The position numbers were made by a program, and so were the translations under genes. A stretch of DNA of 27,048 nt, taken from Gliomastix tumulicola. Its lineage: Eukaryota; Ascomycota; Sordariomycetes; Hypocreales; Bionectriaceae. Within the stretch, counting starts at the first letter, position 1. Each line of letters starts with the position of its first letter. Under the pieces are notes generated by a model. That model ran no database searches, had not been told where the DNA came from, and saw only the letters and a program-made list of their open reading frames with translations. Positions 10,405 through 20,006 of the stretch are shown one piece after another. Location: assembly GCA_001599755.1 (NCBI GenBank), contig BCHX01000022.1, forward strand, positions 1 to 27,048, given 5' to 3'.

Positions 10405-10804
10405 GTTGACCTTTTGCTTTGCGATGAGATGGCAGATGCGGAAGAGAAAGGGGAGTAGGACATGGCTGCACGGGGTATTAAGGGAGGATGGCGCGGAGTT
10501 TCGGCTAAAAATAGGTCCGCGACTATCCGCTTATCAAATGGACCTCCAATGCAGCCAATCGCAGTAGCCCTGTTCGGGACTAGCCTATTGGGGAGCAAGA
10601 GGCCAGGGCAATTTAGCCACCGGAAGCGATTGAAGACGCCCACCCTTCATACCTCGATTGGGCCTAGTGAAGTGGAGTTGCTGGGTAAATCAGTCTGCCC
10701 AGCTCCGAGAGGAAACCTCTTCCCTTCTGCTTCCTTTGTCCTTCTTCTCCACCAAGGGCCGGACCTTCGACCACAGCCCCTCGTCCTGTCCTGCGAGCAA
10801 CCGA
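10405..10804. promoter_or_regulatory. Shared divergent upstream region of zinc-finger and kinase genes
   Basis: The 400 bp between the start codons of the minus-strand zinc-finger gene (10404) and the plus-strand kinase (10805). The kinase frame is open back to about 10658 but has no ATG there, so this part is taken as leader. A CT-rich stretch (10720-10760), common before fungal starts, precedes the kinase. No clear TATA box. Confidence 0.4.
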
Positions 10805-12814
10805 ATGGCATATTCAGTACCGCCTTACAGGCAGGATGCGATTGCAGATGCCGGGCTCATGCAATCGGAACTTGAGCAGCAAGACGGCGACATCGACAAG
10901 CGACTACAGAATTATCGACTGACGGAACTCATTGGCAAAGGAAGCTTTGGGCGAGTCTACAAAGCGGTCGATCAGGCGACTGGGGGCTTTGTTGCGGTCA
11001 AAGTGATCAATATCGAAGATGGTGATCGACAGGACCAGCATGCCGATACATTGAGCGACATCCGCAAAGAAATCAGCACGCTACGCGCGTTGTCAGGGAG
11101 TGGCGCCACGAACATCAACACCATCATCGACGATTTTCTCGTGGGATCTTTCATCTGCGTGGTCACTGAGTTCTGCGCCGGAGGAAGTGTCTCCACGTTG
11201 ATGAAGCCGACGGGTTTTGTCCCAGAGAGATGGATTATTCCCATTCTGCGGGAGGTGAGCGAGGGACTTGCTTGGGTTCATGATCAAGGAATTGTTCATC
11301 GAGACATTAAGTGCGCGAATGTTCTTGTCCACGACGATGGTCGGGTGCAGCTTTGCGACTTCGGTGTTGCTGGCATCGTCGAGACGAGATATGACAAACG
11401 GAACACGTTCATTGGAACATTGCACTGGATGGCACCTGAAATGTTTGATCCGGACATTGAATATGGCAAAGAAGTTGATATCTGGGCCTTCGGATCTCTG
11501 GCTTTTGAGGCGGCGACAGGGCTACCGCCCAATGCCAGGCTTCGCGACATTTCTCGCCTCGGCAGTCACCTAAGACAGGACGCCCCCCGCCTTGATGGAG
11601 ATCAATACTCGGCTGGTCTCAAAGATTTTGTTGCATGTTGCCTGACGGAAGACTGGTCGAAACGCCCGTCGATTGGGGACATCCGGAGACATCCTCTTAT
11701 ATTTGGTACCGCTGCCAAATGGCCAACCTCGTCACTAGCCGAGTTTGTTCAAGATTTTAAACGCTGGGAGTCACAGGGAGGAAGTCGCACATCCTTATTC
11801 TCGGGAGACGGTGCTCAGAGACACCATCCTCCATTGGAATCGTCCAAGCCCCCGGATGACTGGGACTTTACCAACTGGCCTGGAATGATCAGAGAGCCTC
11901 CTCCGATTGCAGCACCACCAGTCGCAACGGACTCATCAATAGGGGGTCTTTTGACAAGACGGCGTCATAACCTGCCCCCCAGTACTCGATCAGTAACTGC
12001 ACCTTTGGAAAAGCTATTTGACTCTCACACGCTTACTGGCTATGGCGAGTACGCGCGTGACTATTATCAGGGCCTTCCGTTGAGATCTGACCCAGGCCCG
12101 AATGATGCAGTACGCGAATCCTTGATTGATCTCGATGAAGCATTGGCAACTATCAAACCCAAGCCTGAGACAAGGCTCAACGCCATGGGAATTGGAGCGC
12201 GCCGGCAGACGTTGGAATGGAAATTCCCCCAAGCTATTCCACCCGATCCGGAGCTTATTGAAGCGCCGTCGATGCCCTCTCGCGAGATAAACCATGGCAG
12301 TATGGATCCGGACCACTTCATGATAGACAAGCACCAGTCAGTCTTCAGCCTGATTGACCTGGACGATTGTGCACCATTGGACACCTCAGAAACCCGACCA
12401 CGCACGGCTACCTCTGAGTCCGGGTCGACCATCTCAGACAGGGAGAGCTTTCCATTTGAGCGAACCTTGATGGCCTCAACATGGATGCGAGAGCCATCCA
12501 TCTATGTCGAGGATCACACCAGCTCGACTCATGGGCACCAGGTGCATAATAATGCTACAGCGGGTGAGTGGGCCCAGGAGCAGGCTAACGAGCTGGAGGT
12601 AGCTATGCCAGACGGGACTTGCTATCATGTGGATGCTGCAGACCCTTCAGTGTTTCTCTCCAGCTCATACGAGTTACCTCCGCTTCCCGAAGCTCCGTCG
12701 TCCTGGGTATTAGAGGGTCATGCTTCCGACGAGGATATGAAGGCAGAGATGCGGCGCATGCTGTTGAGTCTGAACCAACATTTAGACGCGATAAAACGAT
12801 TTACGGCATCTTAG
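10805..12814 (+). CDS. Ste20/GCK-type serine/threonine protein kinase
   Basis: An intronless frame of 669 aa from the first in-frame ATG (10805). The kinase domain spans about residues 37-300. Key residues are the glycine loop GKGSFG (44-49), the ATP lysine in VAVKV (K66), the catalytic HRDIKCAN (HRD 165-167), DFG (185-187), the activation segment ending in TLHWMAPE with APE at 210-212, and DIWAFG (225-230). HRDIK-x-AN together with G-T-x-x-W-M-A-P-E marks the Ste20/germinal-centre-kinase group, which acts in MAPK, polarity and septation pathways. Position 50 is Arg rather than a small residue. The C-terminal 370 residues are polar, Ser/Pro/Asp-rich and probably disordered, with a short helical end (MKAEMRRMLLSLNQHL). 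No second domain is evident. The nearest known group (SID1/NAK1/MST-like versus others) cannot be decided by eye. Confidence 0.9.
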   Translation: MAYSVPPYRQDAIADAGLMQSELEQQDGDIDKRLQNYRLTELIGKGSFGRVYKAVDQATGGFVAVKVINIEDGDRQDQHADTLSDIRKEISTLRALSGSGATNINTIIDDFLVGSFICVVTEFCAGGSVSTLMKPTGFVPERWIIPILREVSEGLAWVHDQGIVHRDIKCANVLVHDDGRVQLCDFGVAGIVETRYDKRNTFIGTLHWMAPEMFDPDIEYGKEVDIWAFGSLAFEAATGLPPNARLRDISRLGSHLRQDAPRLDGDQYSAGLKDFVACCLTEDWSKRPSIGDIRRHPLIFGTAAKWPTSSLAEFVQDFKRWESQGGSRTSLFSGDGAQRHHPPLESSKPPDDWDFTNWPGMIREPPPIAAPPVATDSSIGGLLTRRRHNLPPSTRSVTAPLEKLFDSHTLTGYGEYARDYYQGLPLRSDPGPNDAVRESLIDLDEALATIKPKPETRLNAMGIGARRQTLEWKFPQAIPPDPELIEAPSMPSREINHGSMDPDHFMIDKHQSVFSLIDLDDCAPLDTSETRPRTATSESGSTISDRESFPFERTLMASTWMREPSIYVEDHTSSTHGHQVHNNATAGEWAQEQANELEVAMPDGTCYHVDAADPSVFLSSSYELPPLPEAPSSWVLEGHASDEDMKAEMRRMLLSLNQHLDAIKRFTAS

Positions 12815-14434
12815 GATGGCTCACGCTGCGGTATTTGGACGATGGTTTGGACGATATCGTGTTGATTGATTTTAGACTAGCTTGAAAATGAATGACAAGA
12901 GTTGGTCAAACATGATGGCAACGGACAAAGCAACCCATACGGTTGAAAAGAAAACACCGGCCGGTGTGCAAAGGTATTTCAGGGCGATCCAAATAGCGTT
13001 AACCAAAGACGGTATCATGCGAGCGCGCGCCGGGAGACGTCATGTATCCCCGCTGCACAAGAGCTCTATTTTGTTCTAGTTAGCATGTATGAAGAGAATT
13101 CCACGGCTGAGGTACATCCGATTCTTACTATTTCTGAGGGCGGCATGCGTCACATGCGCGAGACTGCATGACTCTGCATGCGGTTAGGTCGACCTCCTCT
13201 GTCCAAATGCCGCAGTTTTGCTCGCAAGGAAACTCGTCTACTGTCGTATGAGGTTTGTGCTGGCAGCCGATCCAGGCCTTGGTGCGTCGACACATTTCTA
13301 CTCGTGTTGGAAATTGGTAGGTTAGAACGGCTTCATAGTGCTGGTTTAAGGGACAAACATACTAGCTGAACTTGCGAAGGGTAGATCGGATGAGTGAGGA
13401 TATTGCGCGTTGCACGGTGAGGCTGGTAGCGAGAAATTGTTGATGGATGGTTTCTGTGTGATAGAGCTGAGATGGACGGAAACCTTATGATCATGCTCAG
13501 GGACATTTGGTCTTTTTATAATACCACTTTGCTATCTTTTTTTGCCATGTACTCTGTATCGGTCTGCTTTCCTACGCATGCGCTCCTACAACTTCAGACA
13601 GTATGTGAGCCACAGGCACATTACAGGTGTCTCTGGGAAACTGCGCCCTCGCGTGGTGCAAGTTTGCACGCACCTGGACACGTATATTTGCGCCAATTCA
13701 ATGTGCAAAAGTGCACCGTTTCAAGGGCAAAATTGCACCTTCTTTTTGCGCAAAATTGCACCACATTTCAAGTGCAAAAGCGCGCCATCCTAAGTGCCAA
13801 ATTGCACCATTCTAGGTGCGTACTTGCCCCATGGACGTGCATAACACTCGTTGGTTGATCAGCTTCTATCCTTTGGTACCACCTTCTTAACTTAGCATAC
13901 CAAGAAGTATCTGTTCAATGAGGCTTCTTGCTTTTTACCCTAGAGAATTCCTTTATAATAGCTTCCTTGTCACGCCTAAGACATGAAGGACGTCGAGTCG
14001 CTGTTTGTGCAAGCAATGGAACGAGGCAAGGTTCGGAAGGGAGTATCTATCCCACTAACCAGTTCAGTCACCCTAGCATTCGTGGAACCAACAGGGCTAG
14101 ATTTCTGAGGACATGAGTTACCAGATGCTGCTACCAGCTGCGAGTGGGGCTCGGTCCGATTGATCTCTATACTCTATTGCCATCAACTATAGTTCAATCT
14201 CAAGGGATTCAGCATGACTTTTATATTGACCAAACAATGTGCCCGCCAAGCGGCTGTGCTGTTTCATTCTCGCCTCGAGGTACCTAAACTTATAGAATCA
14301 AACACAAATTTCAGTTGATCATATACAATACACTTTACACTTGAAGTATATCTCGGGTAAGGGTAGTCCGGAATCATGATGATGCCCATGAGATTTGCCT
14401 TGGCATTCTTGTCGACCTGTACCCTTGATGACCG
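12815..14434. other. Convergent intergenic region carrying a repeat array
   Basis: About 1.6 kb between the 3' ends of the kinase and the sugar transporter. It contains the dyad 15-mer array at 13633-13830, annotated separately, and a small cluster of four CATG-containing motifs at 13144-13180. The remainder is AT-richer, with no coding frame or RNA gene that I can support. Confidence 0.45.
13633..13830. repeat. Array of about nine dyad-symmetric 15-mers, 22-24 bp period
   Basis: Imperfect copies of GTGCAAAATTGCACC start at 13633, 13656, 13680, 13703, 13725, 13748, 13772, 13794 and 13816, at intervals of 23, 24, 23, 22, 23, 24, 22 and 22 bp. The unit is a near-palindrome: half-sites GTGCAA and TTGCAC around two bases. 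The copy at 13656 has both half-sites intact. The copies at 13680 and 13633 are the most diverged (about 9-10 of 15 matches). Spacers of 7-9 bp are AT/pyrimidine rich and not conserved. Because the period is not a multiple of three and varies, a coding repeat is unlikely. It lies between two gene 3' ends, so a promoter role is not obvious. Confidence 0.75.
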
Positions 14435-16278
14435 CTAGCAAGCCACCGCAAGCGACCCTCGCCGAGTCTGCTCCTTCTCGGCGGCAAGCAAACGCTCGGT
14501 AGCGGTCTCCGTCTTGTGAAATCGCCAGGGCTTGATTTTGCGCTCGAACAGCTCATCCAACTCGGCCGCGGAACGCCTAGAAAGTCACGTTAGTTTCACC
14601 ATTTTGTATGAAATGTCTGTGAGGATGGCTGACCCCTTAGTCTCCGGAATAAGCAGCCACATGCCCACGACGAAGGGCAGACCGAAACCAGCATAGAACC
14701 AACCAGTCTTGAAGCCCCAGTTCCAGTCATTGGCATTGACCATCTTGGGGGTTAGGACGTTCATGACGACACCGATGATACAGGTTGTCGCGGCGCCGAA
14801 GCCTGCTGTGTAGGGTCGGAGCCTTTGCGAAGAGATCTCGCCGATATAGCCCCAACCGGCAGCTCCGTTGGCTGTCATGCCGATGTCTGTGAAGATTGTC
14901 AGCATGATTGGAAGGCGTGTTTGGTCTCAAAGAACGGATAACGTACTCCACAAGCAGGCAAACAAGACGAAAAGGTAATCAGTAGCCTTGACCTTTTTGA
15001 CCAAGCCAAGTATGCCAATAGCAATGCACATCAGCAGTTCAAGCGTGGTGGAACAACAGGCGATGCGACGACGTCCAATATAATCCGCCACGAAAATGAT
15101 AACGATGATGGTCCCGATATTCATCGACGAAGTGATGACCTTGACGGTGAAAGGCTCGGCAACACCAGCTTGCTGGAAAAAGTAGGTACCGTAGCTGGAG
15201 AAGAGCGTGAGGCCGAGGAATTGTTGTGAAAGATTGGCCCAGAGGGAAACTACAGTTCGGATGCCGTTCACACCTTGGAAGATGGCGTACCACTTCTCCC
15301 GCTTCTGCTCGGCTGCGATAGCCTTCTCGTGCTCAACTGACAGAATAAGGGCTTGGAGCTGTTGCTCGACGTTGTACCCTTTTACGCCTCTGCTCAACTT
15401 GGTCATCTCCTTTCTGGCGCGATCATAGTGGCCACGTCCAACGCACCAGGCTGGTGACTCGGGTAGGAACAGGTAGAAGAGGAGCATCAGCCCGATCTGA
15501 GCCCACTGGGTATAGATGGGAACAAGCCAGTCCATCTCGTGCGTCTGGTTGAGAACTTTCAGGGCGACATGGGCGAAGAAGGTACCAAGCGTCCACCAGA
15601 AACTGTAGCACATCAAAAGGGCACCTCTGATCCTGACGGGGGCGACTTCGGCGATATAGGTCGGCAGGGTGGTCTGGAGACAGCCCACACCGATGCCAGC
15701 GAGGAGCTTGCCGACTAGCCAGTGGGACCAATCTCTAGCAAGACTCTCGGTCAAGACGCTCATGGCGAGGATGAACCAGTAGGTATACATGGCCACCTTT
15801 CTTCCGAACCGACTGGAGATGAAGGGCAGGGTCACCATGCCCAAGATCTGGCCGACCGACATGATTGAACTCCAGCCTTGGAGAACGGGCGTGTCGTGAT
15901 ACGGCTTTCCCTCGGTATCGAGCTTGGTGGCAAACTCGTAGATGAACCCCTTGTTAGCGATGATGCTGGCGTTGATACTGAATTTGGGAAAACTCGGGTG
16001 TCAGCTATTGATGAACAAATTTAGTCGGGGATTTAATGCGTGAAAACCAACCCAATCTGGTAGCCGTCAGTGGCAGCACTGAATGCGGCGAAGAAACAGG
16101 CTGCCGTAGCGACTTTGAAAGTCTTGACTGTTTCCCAAGGTGTCAACGTCTCATATCCGGTCGTCGTTTGACCCTTGGAGGCGGCGTCGAGGGCAACATC
16201 CTTAGGATTGTCGTCATTCACGTCCTCCATTTGAGCGGCCGTGCTGATTCCGTTCTCGTTCTCCTTAGGAGTTGCCAT
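14435..16278 (-). CDS. MFS sugar-porter family permease, four exons
   Basis: The exons are 16278-16052, 15977-14947, 14886-14634 and 14576-14435, giving 550 aa. The introns (74, 60 and 57 nt) are GT-AG and preserve phase. The N-terminus is hydrophilic (MATPKENENGISTAAQ), followed by the first helix ending in FSAATDGYQIG. Sugar-porter signatures are RFGRK (132-136) after TM2, EVAPVRIRGAL (186-196), PESPAW in the loop after TM6, and IPETKGRS near the C-terminus (PETKGR 500-505). Twelve helices are expected. The product should be a plasma-membrane proton symporter for a hexose, disaccharide or glycoside; the overall look is closest to fungal alpha-glucoside/oligosaccharide-type porters. Its place beside an alpha-L-rhamnosidase suggests a rhamnose-containing substrate, which is inference only. 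Confidence 0.88.
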
Positions 16279-17119
16279 GGCTGGTGTGAATATTGTAGAG
16301 ATGCTCTTCAACAAGACTGTCGATGCCTAAATAAGGCGTCCTAACGAGCTACAAGGAGGAGACGAAGAGTGTTGAGATATTACGGGGAAAAGGCGCCCAG
16401 GTGAGCCTTGATTAATACATGACGGCTCGGAGAGAGATAGCACGGGGTCGACGGCGGTGGAGGAATAATTTGTCAGGGATGAAGGGGTAGAAATTGGATA
16501 TACACGCGATAGACTAGGGCCTGGACTCCCTCGTGGCGTGGCAACCATAACATTGTACCCGAACCCCCTCACGACAAGCCTTAGAACATCCCCGTGGGGA
16601 CAGGCCATCACATGCACTAAACAGTGGGGGAACGGTGGTCTGTCACCGGCCGGTCGGCTTGGCTATTTCAGATACCTCGAACTAGAGTGTCTGGCCCCCA
16701 TTCCATAACAATCCCGACTCGTTCTCCGACGACGACCCCTCTCTATCCCCTGTTCCGGAAGCTCAGACACTAGCTCCACAAGTCAGTACGACTGGGGCCG
16801 GCAATGCAGTACCCTGGTCCTCCTCCACGTCTTCGTATAGTTTCCGAGTATAATCTCGGAATCCTTTCGCATTCCAAGCGAGCATAGTCCCGACTGGTTG
16901 CAATCTGCAGGAACGGGTCCTCTCACCTATAGTCCGGGGTTGTGCATTGAATGTCCTGCAAAGCACCATCTTGGATGAATATATGGAGGCAGACAGATGA
17001 CGACCATCTCGTCCAAGTGCAAAACCCAGTGGAATGCCACATCGTGCTGGCTTTGATATTCCACATTCTCTTCCGAGATCTCGGAGAACTTAAAGCTGTA
17101 TCCCTATCAGTTCCAGGAC
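16279..17119. promoter_or_regulatory. Divergent promoter region between sugar permease and secreted propeller gene
   Basis: The 841 bp separate two divergent start codons, so the region should hold both promoters. Three matches to the CreA carbon-repressor consensus (SYGGRG) are visible on the plus strand: GTGGGG at 16594-16599 and 16624-16629, and CTGGGG at 16792-16797. The motif is short and can occur by chance. A weak dyad, AGAG-ATG-CTCT (16297-16307), lies 18 bp before the permease ATG. A strong dyad near the propeller start is listed separately. No ORF here reads as protein. Confidence 0.45.
17072..17085. promoter_or_regulatory. Perfect 14-bp palindrome in the leader of the first propeller gene
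   Basis: TCCGAGATCTCGGA is a perfect palindrome ending 34 bp before the ATG at 17120. Its outer triplets form an everted CCG-N6-CGG pair, a layout used by some Zn2Cys6 fungal regulators. The core CGAGA/TCTCG recurs in the palindrome at 26321-26337 before the paralogous gene. Confidence 0.55.
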
Positions 17120-18994
17120 ATGCTTCCCACCGCTTCCATTGCAGCCGTTGTGGCCCTCATGGGCGCCACTGAGGCCCTTGCCGCACTTCCACCTCCTCCG
17201 GAACCCGAACCATTCGAGGTCGTCGAGCTGCCGTTGCCACCTGTGGCGCCGACCACCGACGAAGGAGCATGTACGGTGGATATCAGCCCGCGTCGCACCG
17301 GATGCATAGGCCAGGCTGTTCGCGAATTCCAGTCCGGCGGCTTCACCCCAGACGGGAACCACATCGTCGTCAACGTCGAGTTCGTCGGTGCCCCAGCCGC
17401 CCCGGACCCAGCCAGCATCTACACCGGGGAACAGCTGATTCTCGTCAAGGCAGACGGGACGAAATTCCCCAACGGGGACCCCTGGAAGTGCCTCAGCTGC
17501 GCTGTGCCTCCGGAAAACGCCATGTCGCTGGACCCTCAGCGGGACTACCCGCAGACGTTCCGGAGCGGTGACCGGGTTCTATGGGGCCACAATATCGTCG
17601 ACTGCGGTGGTGAACTGCTCGAGAGCGAGGCCTGTACGCCGAACAAGACGCATATCTATCCCGTCTACTGGAACTTCAAGGCGGACGGGACCGGATCGAG
17701 TCCGCGAGAGCTGCGGATCCATCCCGATGGCCGACACCTTGGCTGGAGCGCCTTCACCGGTACTGGGGGCCAATTCTGCTACTTTGGACGCCTCGTATTC
17801 AACCCGAGTCCGGAAGATGGTGATTTATTGGTTCCTAGGTACGATCTAGCCAACGTGCACTTGCTCGCAGACGCCAATGGAAAGCCTCCTGTCGAGGTCA
17901 ACGGCACGGAGATTCGACTTCACGAGGATGCCATCATGGTCGGCGAGCTCCGTGGATTTAGTGGCACGGGCGACGAGATCACCTACATCGGCCCCCCGGT
18001 CGAGTCCAACAACATCGACGTTTTCGCAGTCCATCTCGTTACTGGCAAGGTCCGCCGCCTGACAAGCCACCCAGAGTACACGGATCCCATGGCTTACTCG
18101 TACGATGACGAGTGGTTCGTTGTCATGGATACTAGGGGTACTGATCGTCAGATGTTCATGTCGGCTATGCGACACATCCCGCCTCTCGTCGACCTTGTCG
18201 CCGTGACCGTTGCTTCGTCCACTCGCAACAATGGCCCTCGCCGCTTCTTCCAGCCTATCCTTGTGGATCGTTACGGCGACCGGGATGACTATTTTGGCCA
18301 GCAGATCAACGCCGAAGGGGACGGCAGCGACGGTAGCATCAACGACCCCAACTGGAACGGCAGGGCGGACCCGGCTTTTTCCCCCGATGGCACGCGCATC
18401 GTCTTCTGGCAGGCCCTCGTCGTCTCTCCCTCGTGCGGCGGCGTCAACCCCCTACCCTGTCCTGTCTCTACTGCTGATGGTGGCCGCGAGTATCGTCTCA
18501 TGTTGGCTACTCGCACGAGCCAAGAACCCAAGGCAGTTCCTCCCGTTTTTGAGGTACCGGAGACCATCCCCTGGGCCACTCCCTTTACTCCGGGCGACGA
18601 CATCCCACCGGCGTATAATGTTGAGCCAGGAAATTACACTCTCCAAGGCCTAGAGTCTGGTGTCGCTCATGTCAGCATCATTGCGGGCGACGCCACCATC
18701 AACGGTCTGCAGACGGTTGTGGTCAAGTACGAGGGCTATTCGGACGATGGCAAACACTTTCTTGACGGCACGGAAGACGTGACAGTCACGGTAACGCCGC
18801 CCAATTTCTGGTTGAACCACGTCGAGTGGCACTCCGAGCTTGTCCAGACGGGTGTGGTCAACGCCACCAAGAAGACCAGCCCTGGCGGGTTTTACTTGGA
18901 GATCGACGCCGAGTTGAACATCTTCAACGCGACTGGAACCCTCACTACGACCATTGATGGAGTTGTCTACGTCCAGCCTCTCAACGGAAGTTAA
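17120..18994 (+). CDS. Secreted TolB-like beta-propeller protein, paralogue 1
   Basis: An intronless frame of 624 aa. Residues 1-21 form a signal peptide (hydrophobic core AAVVALMGA, probable cut after EALA), followed by a proline-rich mature N-terminus (PPPPEPEPFEVVELPLPPV). Blade motifs of the TolB/PD40 type recur: FTPDGNHIVV (75-84), IHPDGRHLGW (200-209), YSYDDEWFVV (327-336) and FSPDGTRIVF (420-429). Other blocks shared with the paralogue are FPNGDPWKC (116-124), HPEYTDP (317-323) and NNGPRRFFQP (370-379). Paired cysteines (C51/C62, C124/C127, C162/C172, C439/C447) suggest disulphides, and NGT/NYT/NAT sequons suggest glycosylation. The last 120 residues look like a separate beta-sandwich. 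The protein is extracellular and probably binds or cleaves a glycan, but no catalytic family could be assigned. Confidence 0.8.
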   Translation: MLPTASIAAVVALMGATEALAALPPPPEPEPFEVVELPLPPVAPTTDEGACTVDISPRRTGCIGQAVREFQSGGFTPDGNHIVVNVEFVGAPAAPDPASIYTGEQLILVKADGTKFPNGDPWKCLSCAVPPENAMSLDPQRDYPQTFRSGDRVLWGHNIVDCGGELLESEACTPNKTHIYPVYWNFKADGTGSSPRELRIHPDGRHLGWSAFTGTGGQFCYFGRLVFNPSPEDGDLLVPRYDLANVHLLADANGKPPVEVNGTEIRLHEDAIMVGELRGFSGTGDEITYIGPPVESNNIDVFAVHLVTGKVRRLTSHPEYTDPMAYSYDDEWFVVMDTRGTDRQMFMSAMRHIPPLVDLVAVTVASSTRNNGPRRFFQPILVDRYGDRDDYFGQQINAEGDGSDGSINDPNWNGRADPAFSPDGTRIVFWQALVVSPSCGGVNPLPCPVSTADGGREYRLMLATRTSQEPKAVPPVFEVPETIPWATPFTPGDDIPPAYNVEPGNYTLQGLESGVAHVSIIAGDATINGLQTVVVKYEGYSDDGKHFLDGTEDVTVTVTPPNFWLNHVEWHSELVQTGVVNATKKTSPGGFYLEIDAELNIFNATGTLTTTIDGVVYVQPLNGS

Positions 18995-20006
18995 GGGGTG
19001 TTGGATTGAATAGCTATGTGGTGGCATGCCGTATAACCAGTTCAGAGAGGAGGAGGTTCTAACAGGAACTTGGGATCGCTTGGAGCGAAGATGCGGGAGA
19101 CATATCGATAGCCACCGGCGCACAGCGTCCTACACGTTAGCCCTTTGTGTTCTTGGTATCTTAGTCAGTTGCCATCTCCAATAGCCTTTATTGAGCATCA
19201 CAAATCGCAGTATCAACTCCGTTGGTATGGCAAACTCGGTAGTCACAGAAGTTCATTTGACCATGGTCATGTGCGTCAGTCTATTATCTCGGCCATTGTC
19301 GGAGGTGCATAATCCAGCGTCGACGCTTTGCTCTTCCCGGATGAAGGCATCTTCCGTCGTCGTGGGCAGAAGACACAGGGCGCCACCACATGAGTGAACC
19401 GGACCCTGCACCACTAGGTGCTTTTGTCAATACTATTGAGCCGCAGCGTGGGAGTCTTCGGCCCCATCGCCTGTTTATGAGCGGAATGAAATACGGAAAT
19501 CTCCACTTCAAGGGTGCCCTGCTTCGACGAGTCTACCGAGTAGGTCTTGTACTATCGGACCCATGGCGCCCAGCTTTTGAGGTCAGCCTCAGGACCATTA
19601 GCGCGAGGGGAAGAACAGGGGTTCAGACCAAAGCGTCGACCCACGTCTCCAATCCCGCTCCGTTTTCCGACGTATGAGGCCGCTCAGGCGGCGTTCAGTC
19701 GTAGCCCGAATATCACCAATATCCGCAGGCTCGGGCTATGAAGGCTCGAGGTGCACCAAAACGAGATGCAATGCCCCGAGAGTGCGACGCACTAAGCTTC
19801 ACTCGCTTTGAAGCTTTGCCGATGCCCGAGGTGGTGCCACGGAACGAGAGTCAGCATGGTTCCGTTCCCGACCTGCCCGGACCTCTGGACAGCCCCCCTC
19901 GAAATCGAGTTGTGTTCATGTCAAGGAAAGTCGAAAGTTGGCAATGGCTCTACTTGGAGATTCTATTTTCTACAGCCATTCTAAATGAACAGCCACGCCT
20001 TGTCTA
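18995..20006. other. Convergent intergenic region, no supportable gene
   Basis: About 1 kb between the 3' ends of the propeller and rhamnosidase genes. Open frames at 19390-19677 and 19738-20046 lack a recognisable pattern. A perfect 8-bp inverted repeat, TAGCCCGA (19702-19709) and TCGGGCTA (19731-19738), encloses 21 bp. Confidence 0.4.

Noticed and set aside
10658..10804. N-terminal extension of the kinase
   Set aside because: The frame is open but has no ATG before 10805, and the sequence does not read as kinase-related protein; taken as leader.
13472..13858. Protein-coding repeats overlapping the 15-mer array
   Set aside because: The period is 22-24 bp, so no frame keeps the repeat; the apparent repeated peptides are by-products of the DNA repeat.
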